Position numbers and translations under genes: made by a program
Shown here: positions 50,801-60,181 of the stretch, piece after piece
How the letters are laid out: every line of letters starts with the position of its first letter
How positions within the stretch are numbered: position 1 is the first letter of the stretch
NCBI RefSeq assembly: GCF_004331485.1
Contig: NZ_SJKD01000001.1
Coordinates: 1,612,001 to 1,676,000 of the forward strand
Direction of reading: 5' to 3'
DNA: 64,000 bases
Source: Kribbella capetownensis
Lineage (GTDB): Bacteria; Actinomycetota; Actinomycetes; Propionibacteriales; Kribbellaceae
The notes under the pieces: model-generated
Databases searched by the model: none
What the model was told of the DNA's origin: nothing
The model's input: the letters and a program-made list of their open reading frames with translations, nothing else

Positions 50801-53800
50801 TTATTGCTCAGCTTGGCGCAGCAGTGTCGCGGTGGCCGCGGCGTGAGGCTCGAGGCCCAGGCGCCGGTGGGTGTCCAGCGCGGCGCGCAGCAGGTCGCGC
50901 GCGGCGGCGCGGTCGCCGGCGGCGAGAGCGAGCTGGCCGAGCGTGTGACGGACGCTGCCGAGGAAGAACGCGCCCATGCCCCCGACCGCCAGGCGATCGG
51001 CGTACGGCGTCAACTGCTCGCGCAGGTCCGCGATCGCGCGCTGGTCGCCGAACTCGATCCAGACCCTGGCCCGGACACCGGTCATACCGATCCAGAGGAA
51101 GTCCCGGAGCAGCGGGCGCTGCTCCGCCCAGTCGCCGAGCATCATCTTGGCCTCGTCGGTCCGGGAGCACGCGATCAATGCGAGCGCGTGCAGGTCACGC
51201 AGTACGGGTTGATGTGCCGCGCCCTCGTGGAGCGCCGGTTCCAGCTCGGCCAGCCGGCCTTGGATCATGCGCAGGGTGGCGAGCTGGCCGATGCCGAGAG
51301 CGAACGGGGCCATGGAGACTGTCGACTGCAGCATCACGATGCGCTCGAGCGCCGTCTCCGCAGCGGCGAAGTCGCCGACCGCCTGCCGTTCGAGTGCGAG
51401 TGCCGAGCCGGCGATCAGCAGGACCGGGACGAACTGGTGCTGTGCGGCGATCCGCTCGGCGCGGCGCATGTCGGCGACTGCCTGCTCCCAGGCGCCACGC
51501 TCGGCCCGGTCGACAGCCCGCATGCAGAGCGCGGCGGCGAGTCCGGTGATGTCGTCGTGCCGGCCGGCCAGGATCACGAGTTCGTCGGCGATCGCGGCCC
51601 TGCGGTCGAGCAGATCGGGCCGTTCCATGGCCAGGTGGGTCAGTTGGAGGACGGGGAGCAACTGTCGTGCTGAGCCGGCCTGCCTGGTCGTCAGCAAGGC
51701 ATCGGTCGCGAGTGACGTCGCACGGTCCGCGGACTCCGGCTGGTAGAGGAGTTCGACGGCCAGGGCGGCCTGGACATGTGCCCGGAGCAGCGTCTCGGAG
51801 GTCGGCAGCGCGGACAGGACCTGGTCCCACAGCTGGATCGCCGCCTCGTCGGGCATGCCGTAGTCACGCCACGTCCAGATGTTGCGCTCGCTGATCACGA
51901 GCAGCGCCTGAGCGGCCGCAACGGCGTCGCCGCGGGTGAGCGCGGAGCGCGCCGCGTCAGCCAGCGAGACCCATGCCTCGACGGGACGCGCCATCCAGTG
52001 CTGGGCCCGGCCGAGGCCGGTCAGTACCGCCTCCCGCTCTTCAGCGGTCGCCATCGGATCCTGGTCCTGCAGCTCGGCAGCCATCCGGAACAGCCGTAGT
52101 GCCTCGTCGTGCGCGGAGCGCTCAGCGGCCCGGCGAGCGGCCCGATTCGCAAACGTCCAGGCCGATCGCGCATGCACGGATCCAGCGAGTCGGTAGTGCT
52201 CGGCAAGTTGCGCGGTGTGGGGTTCGAGATGGCCGATGCGCTGCCGTTCCAGGGACTGAGCGGCTCGTGCGTGCGCCCGGGCGCGAGCGGGGGCGGGCAG
52301 CGAGCGATAGATCGCGTCCCGCACGAGCGCATGGGTGAACCGGTAGCGGCTCGGTGTCTCCTCCTCGAGCAGGCCGCAGCGCAACGCGGCCTCGACGGAG
52401 TCGTCCACGGCCTCCGCTGTCACGCCGGCAGCGGCGACGACCACGTCGAGGTCGAATGATCGACCCAGGACGGCCGCGGCCGCGAGGATGTCGCGGGCCT
52501 CGTCCGGCAGCTGGGCCAGCCGCTGCCGAACCACGTCGCGGACTCCGCCGGGCACCTCTCGCCACGACGGCGCAGCCGGGTCGGACAGGTCACCAGAGTT
52601 GGTCAGCAAGCGGACGAACTCGTTGATGTAGAAGGGGTTCCCGTCCGTCCGGGCCCGGATCGCCGCAGCGACTTGGCGGTCGACCTCCACTCCGGCGTCG
52701 AGCGATACATGTGCTCTGATCGCATCCTCGTCCAGGCCTGCGAGTCCGATCCGCACCGGATCGAGCCGGGCCAGGGCAGCCAGGACCTCTGCGACCGCCG
52801 TACTGATGTCAGCGTCCGCGTCCCGGCAGGTGACCACCAGCAGGACCGGTACATCGGCCAGTGTGGCGGCGATCCGGCGCAGCAGACGCAGGCTGTCCGC
52901 ATCGGCCCAGTGCATGTCGTCCAGAACGAGCAGTGACGCCGGACCGGCGCGCAAGGCCTCGACCACAGTGCCGGCCAGCTGGAAGGTCGACGATGCCGCG
53001 TCGATCGGCGCCGGACTGGTCGGCTGGAGTACGCCGGTGTCGCCGAACAACTGCTCCGCGGCCTGCTGCCATCCCCACAGCGGAGTAGTCGCGTCGGGCT
53101 CCCAGCCGCCCCACCCGCACCGGAAGCCGGCTGCCTTCGCGTCCGCTGCCACCGCTTGCGCCAGCGACGTCTTCCCGATGCCTGGCTCCCCGCTGACCAG
53201 AACGACGCGGCCGCGTCCGGCAGTCGCCTCATCCATGGCCCGCCGTACCTCGAGCAGTTGCTCCTCCCGGCCTGGCAGTGCAGCGGAGTCGGCGGAGGTC
53301 GGAAGGTCCAGGTCGGGGGATTGCCGGAGGACCGCCTCCTCGAGGGTGCGCAGTTCGGTGCCTGGGTCGAGACCGGCCTCGTCGATCAGTCGGCGGCGAG
53401 CCCGGCGCAACGCATCCAGCGCATCGGCCTGCCGTCCGGACCGGTAGAGGGCCAACGCGAGCTGTGCCCACAGCCGTTCGCGCAACGGGTGCGATTCGAC
53501 GAGATGCTCGAGCTCGGGTGCGGCGTGCCGGTGCCCGCTGAGCGCGAGCCGGGTCGCCCAGAGGTCCTCGACAGCGGTCAGCCGCAGCTCCTCGAGACGA
53601 GCCGCTTCGGTTTGGATGGCGGGCGTCGTACTGGCCACGTCGGCGAAGGCATCACCGCGCCAGAGATCCAGTGCGGTCCGGAGAAGCGTCTCTGCCTGGG
53701 CCGGATCGGCGGTGATCAGAGGCGAGGCCTCGGCCAGCAGAGCGGTGAACTGCCGCGCATCGACATCGAGCCCGTCGAGCAGCAGGGCGTAACCCGGTGG

Positions 53801-54067
53801 CCGGGACACCAGCACCCGGGCGGGTGTCCGCGGCTCGCGCACAGGTTCGAGCAGCCGCCGGAGCCTTGCGATGTAGGCATGCAGCGAGGTCATCGCCTTG
53901 GCCGGCGGATCCTCTCCCCAGAGCAGGTCGACCAGCCGATCCACCGGTACGGCGTACCCGTCGGCGGTGAGCAGGATCGCCAGGAGCGCGCGCTGCTTGA
54001 GGCCGCCGAGGTCGACGACCGACCCGCCGACCACGAGCTCGATGCCGCCGAGCACCCGGACCTGCAT
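50801..54067 (-). CDS. BTAD/AfsR-type regulator with AAA ATPase domain, 1088 aa
   Basis: Domains in order: a winged HTH of the OmpR/SARP form (about 1-95), a bacterial transcriptional activation domain (about 100-245), an AAA ATPase with Walker A GEPGIGKT (293-300) and Walker B LLVLDDMHWAD (about 385-395), then a long helical, TPR-like region to the end. This is the plan of large SARP-type activators. ATG 54067 is chosen because the HTH begins there (MQVRVLGG); a 40-residue upstream extension is unlike the family. It is divergent from the hemerythrin gene, about 110 bp away. Targets are unknown; nearest are the CMD and hemerythrin genes. Confidence 0.92.
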   Translation of the reverse strand: MQVRVLGGIELVVGGSVVDLGGLKQRALLAILLTADGYAVPVDRLVDLLWGEDPPAKAMTSLHAYIARLRRLLEPVREPRTPARVLVSRPPGYALLLDGLDVDARQFTALLAEASPLITADPAQAETLLRTALDLWRGDAFADVASTTPAIQTEAARLEELRLTAVEDLWATRLALSGHRHAAPELEHLVESHPLRERLWAQLALALYRSGRQADALDALRRARRRLIDEAGLDPGTELRTLEEAVLRQSPDLDLPTSADSAALPGREEQLLEVRRAMDEATAGRGRVVLVSGEPGIGKTSLAQAVAADAKAAGFRCGWGGWEPDATTPLWGWQQAAEQLFGDTGVLQPTSPAPIDAASSTFQLAGTVVEALRAGPASLLVLDDMHWADADSLRLLRRIAATLADVPVLLVVTCRDADADISTAVAEVLAALARLDPVRIGLAGLDEDAIRAHVSLDAGVEVDRQVAAAIRARTDGNPFYINEFVRLLTNSGDLSDPAAPSWREVPGGVRDVVRQRLAQLPDEARDILAAAAVLGRSFDLDVVVAAAGVTAEAVDDSVEAALRCGLLEEETPSRYRFTHALVRDAIYRSLPAPARARAHARAAQSLERQRIGHLEPHTAQLAEHYRLAGSVHARSAWTFANRAARRAAERSAHDEALRLFRMAAELQDQDPMATAEEREAVLTGLGRAQHWMARPVEAWVSLADAARSALTRGDAVAAAQALLVISERNIWTWRDYGMPDEAAIQLWDQVLSALPTSETLLRAHVQAALAVELLYQPESADRATSLATDALLTTRQAGSARQLLPVLQLTHLAMERPDLLDRRAAIADELVILAGRHDDITGLAAALCMRAVDRAERGAWEQAVADMRRAERIAAQHQFVPVLLIAGSALALERQAVGDFAAAETALERIVMLQSTVSMAPFALGIGQLATLRMIQGRLAELEPALHEGAAHQPVLRDLHALALIACSRTDEAKMMLGDWAEQRPLLRDFLWIGMTGVRARVWIEFGDQRAIADLREQLTPYADRLAVGGMGAFFLGSVRHTLGQLALAAGDRAAARDLLRAALDTHRRLGLEPHAAATATLLRQAEQ

Positions 54068-54177
54068 GATTCGCAGAATAGGGCGCACTGCGGTGCAAGC
54101 CGTGTGCAATTCGTTGGCAAGAGGGCGCGGGCAGAGTGGCCGCGATGCCGTAGCCCACCCGCAGGAGGAGAACAGCA

Positions 54178-54855
54178 GTGACCGCACCCGAGCTACCGAC
54201 CGGTGTCATCGACACCCGCGACATGGTCGTCGTGCACATCTACATGCGGCGCGAATTCCGGCTCGCGCCCGGCTTGGTCCGCGCGGTCGAGGACGGCGAC
54301 ACTCGCCGAGCCGGCACCGTCTGTGCGCATCTCGAGTTCCTGACCACAACCCTCCACCACCATCACACCGGCGAGGACCGGCTGCTGTGGCCGAAGCTGC
54401 TCGAGCGAGTACCGGAAGAGCTGGCGCCGATCGTGCACCTGATGGAGGCACAGCACGAGCGGGTCGCCGCCGTGCTGGAGGGGATCGAGCGGGTGCGTCC
54501 ACAGTGGCGATCCTCCGCCCGGCCGGCGGAACGCGACGAGCTCGCGCGCCTCCTGGACGAGCTCTACGTCAGCCTGTCCGAGCACCTGGACGCGGAGGAG
54601 GAGCGCCTCCTGCCGATCGCCGCTCGCACGGTCACCATGGCGGAGTGGCTGCAGCTCGGCGAAGAGGGTGTCAAGGACAACCGGAAGCAGGACCTGCCAC
54701 TGATTCTGGGGATGATTCAGTACGAGGGTGACCCGGAGGTCGTGGCCGAGATCGTCAGCCACACCCCGTGGCTGATTCGTTCCTTCGTCCCGATGCTGTC
54801 CCGCCGGGCCTTCCGCAAGCACGCACTCGCCGTCCACGGCACCGCCACGCCCTGA
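54178..54855 (+). CDS. Hemerythrin (HHE) domain protein, 225 aa
   Basis: An HHE cation-binding domain is visible: MVVVHIYMRREF near residue 16, LTTTLHHHHTGEDRLLWP (about 54-71) and SEHLDAEEERLLP (about 138-150), which give His and Glu/Asp ligands for a di-iron site. The C-terminal third is unlike the core. Family members bind O2 or NO or serve in stress responses. GTG 54178 has AGGAGGAG 7 nt upstream, one of the strongest ribosome sites here. It is divergent from the BTAD regulator. Confidence 0.88.
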   Translation: MTAPELPTGVIDTRDMVVVHIYMRREFRLAPGLVRAVEDGDTRRAGTVCAHLEFLTTTLHHHHTGEDRLLWPKLLERVPEELAPIVHLMEAQHERVAAVLEGIERVRPQWRSSARPAERDELARLLDELYVSLSEHLDAEEERLLPIAARTVTMAEWLQLGEEGVKDNRKQDLPLILGMIQYEGDPEVVAEIVSHTPWLIRSFVPMLSRRAFRKHALAVHGTATP

Positions 54856-54948
54856 CCACTGGCATACCGATCCGGCAACGACCCTACGAACTCGGCAGGC
54901 TGATCTGGGTATGGTTCACCCGGTCGGTTGTGAGGCAGCTGAGACGAG

Positions 54949-56259
54949 GTGGTCGGAGTGCGGCGGATGCTCGCCGCGGCGCTGGCGGTGGTGTGTGGCA
55001 CAACGGTGCTGACCGCCTGCTCCTCGGATCCGGTTCCCACCGAGGTGGCGGTCGGCTGGTCCGGTGACGGCCGGACCGCGGTCCAGGTCAGCTGGAAGGA
55101 CGACAACGCCCCGAACCGGATCACGATCGAGGGTGTGCTCAGCGAGAGCCCGTCGTACGTGAAGTATGTCGGCGCCGGCGAGCCGAACAGCTGGGACATC
55201 CCCACCTCGGCCTTCCCGCCGGACGGGAACTACCGGGTGGCGGTCGCCATCGGGACCTCGCAGGGTGGTGTGACCAGCAAGCTCGCTCGGTCGCCCGTCT
55301 TCGACACCGATGGGCCGGTCGGGCCGAGTACGGCGACGGTGGCACCGGCGGGGCGATCGGGCGCATTGATGCAGTGGACGGTGCCGGTGGTGCCGCAGGA
55401 CTTCACTCCGAACGACCCGCTGGACGTGAAGGGACCGCGCACCCAGAAGTACGTGCCGATGGTCGGCAAGCCCGGTGAGCAGTTGCGACCGATCGGACCG
55501 GCGACGACGTCGACGCGGCAGGTCATCAACAGCATCAAGCCGCCGTACGTGTTCCAGGTCCGGACGCAGAACGAGTGGAGTACCCGGCTCGGTGGGCAGG
55601 TGCTGGGCCTGACCAGCTCGATCAGCGCTGCGATGCCAGGGCTGGCCCAGTTCAGCCTGCCGATCCGCGCTCGCGGCCGCGTCATCCTCCAACAGGTCGC
55701 CTGCGAGCCGGAGACGCCGTGCACCCAGCGGCGGGCCACGCCGGCCGGGGTGCCGATCGTCGTACTCACCCAGGTGATTCCCGGTGGGCGCTGGACTCCG
55801 GTGGCCCGCGGCAAGACGACAGCGGGTGGGCACTATGACATCGGGGTTCCGACCGGCGGCAGTCGCCCGTACATGGTCTCGGTCCCGGACTACACCAAGC
55901 CCGGTCTGATCACGAGTACGTCGAACAGCAGGCCGACGTACGTCCGCAACGTGGTCCGGGTCGTGTCGGCCGGGTTCGTCGGCGGGCTGACGGTCAAGAA
56001 GCGCGGGTCGAACGTCACCGCGTTCGCGACCATCAAGCCGGCCATGAGTTCGACCGCGACGCTGCAGGTGTGGAACCGCGTGCTGCGCCGGTGGGTCAAC
56101 GTCAAGGCGACGCCGATCCGCAACGGACAGACGTCGCTGGCGTTCCGGGCGGGCTCGGCGGGGACCTTCGCCTACCGGTTCGTGCTGCCGGCCGCGACGA
56201 TGTACGGCCGGTCGATGAGCGGAACGATCACGCAGACGCTGGCGCTACACGTCCGCTGA
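54949..56259 (+). CDS. Lipoprotein with fibronectin-like domains, 436 aa
   Basis: A lipoprotein signal with lipobox LTAC (Cys at about residue 24) is followed by beta-rich sequence that resembles fibronectin-III-like folds (VQVSWKDDNAPNRITIEG; then FQVRTQNEWST). The C-terminal 200 residues resemble cell-surface sugar- or prodomain-like beta repeats. The substrate or role is unknown. GTG 54949 is used; GTG 54958 with GAGGTGG in front is as likely and only three residues shorter. Its last 15 bp overlap the DedA gene. Confidence 0.75.
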   Translation: MVGVRRMLAAALAVVCGTTVLTACSSDPVPTEVAVGWSGDGRTAVQVSWKDDNAPNRITIEGVLSESPSYVKYVGAGEPNSWDIPTSAFPPDGNYRVAVAIGTSQGGVTSKLARSPVFDTDGPVGPSTATVAPAGRSGALMQWTVPVVPQDFTPNDPLDVKGPRTQKYVPMVGKPGEQLRPIGPATTSTRQVINSIKPPYVFQVRTQNEWSTRLGGQVLGLTSSISAAMPGLAQFSLPIRARGRVILQQVACEPETPCTQRRATPAGVPIVVLTQVIPGGRWTPVARGKTTAGGHYDIGVPTGGSRPYMVSVPDYTKPGLITSTSNSRPTYVRNVVRVVSAGFVGGLTVKKRGSNVTAFATIKPAMSSTATLQVWNRVLRRWVNVKATPIRNGQTSLAFRAGSAGTFAYRFVLPAATMYGRSMSGTITQTLALHVR

Positions 56260-56898
56260 CTGCGGCTCCCGCACCGCGGCGGTCTCCCGGTGCCGGCGGC
56301 GGATCCGGTAGTAGGTGTACGCCGCGACCGCGGCAAGCGCGAGCACGACCAGGGCCCAGACGGACAACTGGCCGAAGATCTTGTCCGCGTTGTCGCCGAT
56401 GTTGTACGCGACGATGCCGATCGTGGTCGACCAGGCGATCCCGCCGGCCGCGTTGGCGGCCAGGAACTTGGGGTAGGGCATCCGCAGCATGCCTGCCATC
56501 GGGCCCGCGAAGATCCGCAGCAGCGCCACGAAGCGGCCGAAGAAGACCGTCCAGACGCCATACCGGTGGAAGTACTTCTCGGCCTTGACGATGCGGTCCT
56601 CGGAGAAGTGGTGGAACCGGCGGCCGAGCCGCTCGAACAGGCTCCGGCCCGCCTTCCGGCCGATGTAGTACCCGACCGAGTCGCCGACGATCGCGCCGGT
56701 GGCCGCCGCGGCGATGACGAACTCGAGGTGCAGGTTGCCCTGCGACGCCAGCAGCGCGGCCGCGATCAGCGTCGTCTCACCGGGTAACGGGACCCCCATG
56801 CTCTCGACGCCGATGACAAGGCCGACCACCAGGTACGCGAGGATCGCCACCCCTCCGGTCGGGACCATGATCGCGAGCGCGTGCAACGGTTCCCCCAT
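56245..56898 (-). CDS. DedA-family membrane protein, 217 aa
   Basis: A DedA/SNARE-associated (VTT) protein with ESMGVPLPGETTL (about residues 32-44) and GRFVALLRIFAGPMAGMLRM (about 121-140), the two signature regions with conserved Glu and Arg. DedA proteins flip or carry lipids such as undecaprenyl phosphate or phosphatidylethanolamine across the membrane. Five or six hydrophobic segments are visible. It is convergent with the lipoprotein gene. Confidence 0.93.
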   Translation of the reverse strand: MGEPLHALAIMVPTGGVAILAYLVVGLVIGVESMGVPLPGETTLIAAALLASQGNLHLEFVIAAAATGAIVGDSVGYYIGRKAGRSLFERLGRRFHHFSEDRIVKAEKYFHRYGVWTVFFGRFVALLRIFAGPMAGMLRMPYPKFLAANAAGGIAWSTTIGIVAYNIGDNADKIFGQLSVWALVVLALAAVAAYTYYRIRRRHRETAAVREPQSADV

Positions 56899-56944
56899 AC
56901 ACCCATAGTGACATCCGGGGGCAACCGATTACGGGACGAGGCAA

Positions 56945-57829
56945 CTATTTCAGGGGATTCTCAGGGCTGTGGCCGTTGTCAGGAGGAATCTCCGGGAGAT
57001 AGCCGTTGAACGCCTTGGTGACGTTCTGTAGCGCGGAGGTGACCTCGGAGGGGATCACCCAGAAGGTGTTGCCCGGGCCCTTGGCCAGTTCGGGCAGCAT
57101 CTGCAGGTACTGGTACGCGAGCAGCTTCGGGTCCGGGTCGTTGCGGTGGATCGCGTCGAACACCGTGTCGATCGCCTTCGCCTGACCCTCGGCCCGCAGG
57201 ATCGCGGCCTGCCGGTCGCCCTCCGCGGTCAGGATCCTGGACTGGCGCTGGCCCTCGGCGGTGAGGATCGTGGCCCGCTTCTCCCGGTCCGCCCGCATCT
57301 GCTTCTCCATCGATTCCTTGATCGATGCCGGCGGGTCGATCGCCTTCAGTTCGACCCGGTTCACCCGGATGCCCCACTTGCCGGAGGCCTCGTCGAGTAC
57401 GCCGCGCAGGGTCGAGTTGATGTGCTCCCGCGACGTCAGCACCTTCTCCAGGTCGAGGCTGCCGATGACGTTGCGCAGCGTTGTGACGGTGAGCTGCTCG
57501 ATCGCCTGGATGTAGTTGTTGATCTCGTACGCAGCCGCGCGCGGATCGGTGACCTGGACATACAGCACCGTGTCGATGTCGACGACCAGGTTGTCCTCGG
57601 TGATCACCGACCGCGGCTCGAACGAGATCACCTGCTCGCGCAGGTCGATCAGCTGCCGGGGCCGGTCGATGAACGGGATGACGACGTTCAGCCCTGGTTC
57701 GAGGGTGCGCAGGTAGCGGCCGAGGCGCTCGACGTTGCTTGCCCGCGCCTGCGGGATGATCCGGACGGTCCGAAGTACCAGGACGACGGCGAGCACGGCG
57801 ACGACGAGCCCGATGATCAGTTCGGCCAT
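56945..57829 (-). CDS. SPFH/band 7 protein (QmcA/stomatin-like), 294 aa
   Basis: An N-terminal membrane helix (about residues 3-20) is followed by an SPFH domain with EPGLNVVIPFIDRP and LREQVISFEPRSVITEDNLVV, then an Ala/Glu/Arg-rich coiled coil with repeats of ILTAEG. It forms membrane scaffolds together with NfeD proteins. The upstream NfeD gene overlaps it by 13 bp. AGGAGGAT precedes the ATG. Confidence 0.95.
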   Translation of the reverse strand: MAELIIGLVVAVLAVVLVLRTVRIIPQARASNVERLGRYLRTLEPGLNVVIPFIDRPRQLIDLREQVISFEPRSVITEDNLVVDIDTVLYVQVTDPRAAAYEINNYIQAIEQLTVTTLRNVIGSLDLEKVLTSREHINSTLRGVLDEASGKWGIRVNRVELKAIDPPASIKESMEKQMRADREKRATILTAEGQRQSRILTAEGDRQAAILRAEGQAKAIDTVFDAIHRNDPDPKLLAYQYLQMLPELAKGPGNTFWVIPSEVTSALQNVTKAFNGYLPEIPPDNGHSPENPLK

Positions 57830-58263
57830 GGATCCTCCTGGGGATGGACGAGGGCGGTGACTCCCTCGATGGCGAAGACGTCGACCCGGGTGCCCGCGGG
57901 GATGAGCAGGTCAGGGTCGTACGCCCGGGCACTCCACTCCTCGCCGCCGATCCGGACCCGGCCGGGATCGCGGCCGCACGGGGTCAGCACCACGGCCTCG
58001 CGCCCGATCAGCGCCGCGACCCCGGTCCGCAGCTGCGGGTGCGATCTCAGGTGCCGGCGTGCGACCGGCCGGACCAGCGTGATCATCGCGGCGGCCGTGA
58101 CGGCGAACGCGAGGAGCTGCAGGCCGGTCCCGAGACCGAGACCGGCGACTCCGGCCGCGGCCAGCGCGGCGACGGCGAGCAGGAGCAGATCGAGGGTTGC
58201 CGTCATCAACTCGGCGGTGCCGAGGACGGCGGCGATGATCAACCACAAAAGCCAGGACTCCAT
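57817..58263 (-). CDS. nfeD: NfeD-family membrane protein, 148 aa
   Basis: Three or four hydrophobic segments (about residues 3-60) precede a C-terminal OB-fold domain (GREAVVLTPCGRDPGRVRI, about 86-104). This is the short NfeD1b form that partners SPFH proteins in membrane microdomains. It overlaps the SPFH gene by 13 bp. The ATG is followed by ESWLLWLII. Confidence 0.92.
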   Translation of the reverse strand: MESWLLWLIIAAVLGTAELMTATLDLLLLAVAALAAAGVAGLGLGTGLQLLAFAVTAAAMITLVRPVARRHLRSHPQLRTGVAALIGREAVVLTPCGRDPGRVRIGGEEWSARAYDPDLLIPAGTRVDVFAIEGVTALVHPQEDPWPN

Positions 58264-58335
58264 ATGACCACCCGCCGGCGGAGAGGACCTCTCTTTCGAA
58301 GGTACCTCTGGATACGCGGGATGGCAGCTAACGGT

Positions 58336-58902
58336 TCAGCTATCTTCTGGCGGCTTCCCGGTCGGTACGACGGCCAGCAGGGTGCTGACCATCCGGGTAC
58401 CGGCCGGATGGCCGGCCGGGCCGCGGCCCTTCCGGTACCGGTCGACCAGGTCGACGAGGTCCTTCCCGAACTGCCTGGCCTCCTCATGGGTGAGCCACAG
58501 CCGGGACCGGCTGAGCGAGCTCACGTCGTCCCAGGGGTCGTCGGCGGCCATCTGCTCGAACTGCTCGAGCACCCGGTCCGCCGTCGTCCGCATGATCGTC
58601 TGGCTGGCCAGCCGGCCCACGTTGTCCGACTGCGACGAGATCATCAGGCTGGACCCGCGTGACCGCCAGGGCCGCTCCCGGCCGTCGCCGGACTCCTCGG
58701 CGCGCTCGATGATGCCCCAGCGCTCCAGCGCCCGCAGGTGGTAGCTCATCGCCGACGGAGTCAGCCCGACCAGCTCCGCACACTCGGTCGCGGTCAGCAC
58801 GTTGCCGTCGTAGAGCTCGTCCATGACCCGCTGCCGGGCCGGGTGCGCCAGGGCGCGGATCGCCCGCGGATCGGTGATCACCACGGGTTTCTTCTTGGCC
58901 AC
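58336..58902 (-). CDS. ArsR-type winged-helix regulator, 188 aa
   Basis: The N-terminal domain has DPRAIRALAHPARQRVMDELY (about residues 10-30) and ECAELVGLTPSAMSYHLRALERWGII (about 40-65), a clear ArsR-type winged HTH. The C-terminal 100 residues are helical and lack metal-binding Cys motifs, so it probably does not sense metals. I start at GTG 58902: TACGCT (minus strand, 58914-58909) ends 6 nt upstream, so leaderless translation is likely. It is divergent from an MFS gene with two identical operators between. Confidence 0.9.
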   Translation of the reverse strand: MAKKKPVVITDPRAIRALAHPARQRVMDELYDGNVLTATECAELVGLTPSAMSYHLRALERWGIIERAEESGDGRERPWRSRGSSLMISSQSDNVGRLASQTIMRTTADRVLEQFEQMAADDPWDDVSSLSRSRLWLTHEEARQFGKDLVDLVDRYRKGRGPAGHPAGTRMVSTLLAVVPTGKPPEDS

Positions 58903-58923
58903 GAGGTCAGCGTAGCCAATCCC

Positions 58924-58977
58924 TTGACGATCCGGAATATGAAGCAGTAGCTTCACAACTATGAAGCAATCACTTCA
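58924..58977 (+). promoter_or_regulatory. MFS promoter with two tandem ArsR operators
   Basis: TTGACG (58924-58929), an 18-bp spacer and TAGCTT (58948-58953) form a strong promoter whose -10 ends 7 nt before the ATG at 58961. TGAAG-N6-CTTCA occurs twice, at 58940-58955 and 58962-58977, exactly 22 bp apart. The first covers the -10 and the second covers the start of the coding sequence, as expected for repression. Confidence 0.8.
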
Positions 58978-60172
58978 GATCTCGATCTGGTCCTTCCCCG
59001 ACATCCGGCTGGTGCTGCCCGCCCGTGCGCTGTCCTACGTGGGTGACTCGGTCGCGCTGGTCGCGCTGATGCTGCGCGTGTCCCACGACGGCGGACCCGG
59101 CGCGATCACGGCCCTGTTGCTGGCGTTCGCCGTACCGACCGTCGCGATGATCCCGTTCGCCGGCCGGATCGTGGACGGGCACGACTCGCGGACCGTCTTG
59201 GTCTTGGCGTCTTTGCTTCAGGCGATTGCGGGAGTCGGCCTGGCCTTCAGTCATGGCTTGGCCGAGACCCTGGCGCTGGTCTGCGTACTGCAGGTCGGTC
59301 AAGCCGTGGCGGGACCAGCGTGGGGTGCACTCATCCCGCGCATCGTCGGCGACGACCTGGTCGGCAAGACCACCGGCACCAGCCAGGCGCTCATCGGCGT
59401 CGCCACCCTGGTCGGTTCAGCCGCCGGTGGTTTGCTCGTGGGCTGGTCCGGCGACCGCGGCGCCCTCCTGATCGACGCCTTGACCTTCCTCGTGCTGGGC
59501 CTGGTGGCTCGGCTGGTCACCACGCGCCGCCGCCCCGAGCCGGGCGCGGTCCGCGAGCCCGGCGCGCTGATGGCGGGTCTGCGCAGCCTGCTGGGCGACT
59601 CGCTGCTCCGGATCCTGGTGACGTGTCTGTGGGTCTTCGTGCTCACAGGTGAGGCGGTCAACGTCGTGGAGGTGTTCCTGGTCACCGACGAGGTCGGACT
59701 CGGCGCGTCAGGCTATGGCTGGCTGATGGCCGCCCAGGGAGCCGGAGCGATCCTCGGGGCGTGGGGCAGTGGCCGCTTGGTGACGACAGCGTCCCGCTCC
59801 CGCGCCTTGCTGGCCGGGATGGCTGCCATCGGCGGTTCGTGCGTGCTCATGGGCCTGTCGCACGACGTGGTCACGCTGGCCATCGGCTGCCTGGCGGTCG
59901 GAGCCGGCAGCGGCATGCTCAACGCCGCCTGCAGCACCCTCATCGTCACCCGGACGGCCGAACAGGTCCGCGGACGCGTCGTCGCGGCGCTGGGCGGAAC
60001 GGTGCGGGGCTGCAGTCTGATCGCGCTTCCGCTGGGTGGTCTCCTTGGTGCGGTACTCGGGACCCGGATGACCTTCGTGACCTGCGGGATCACCGGCGTG
60101 GTGACCGCCGCGATCGCCGCCGTACTCCTGGTGCGAACAAAGGATTCGGTTGTGGAGGCGGTCAGTCACTAG
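58961..60172 (+). CDS. MFS transporter, 403 aa, under ArsR-type repressor
   Basis: About 12 hydrophobic segments with LPARALSYVGDSVALVAL at the start and AGRIVDGHDSRTVL as the loop 2-3 motif. It is related to MFS exporters of the MefA/enterobactin type (the TetA-like PF05977/PF07690 group). The substrate is unknown. ATG 58961 is probably a leaderless start and the first codons overlap the second operator. The divergent ArsR-type protein most likely represses it. Its TAG stop overlaps a -10-like TAGCCT for lysS. Confidence 0.9.
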   Translation: MKQSLQISIWSFPDIRLVLPARALSYVGDSVALVALMLRVSHDGGPGAITALLLAFAVPTVAMIPFAGRIVDGHDSRTVLVLASLLQAIAGVGLAFSHGLAETLALVCVLQVGQAVAGPAWGALIPRIVGDDLVGKTTGTSQALIGVATLVGSAAGGLLVGWSGDRGALLIDALTFLVLGLVARLVTTRRRPEPGAVREPGALMAGLRSLLGDSLLRILVTCLWVFVLTGEAVNVVEVFLVTDEVGLGASGYGWLMAAQGAGAILGAWGSGRLVTTASRSRALLAGMAAIGGSCVLMGLSHDVVTLAIGCLAVGAGSGMLNAACSTLIVTRTAEQVRGRVVAALGGTVRGCSLIALPLGGLLGAVLGTRMTFVTCGITGVVTAAIAAVLLVRTKDSVVEAVSH

Positions 60173-60181
60173 CCTTTAGGC

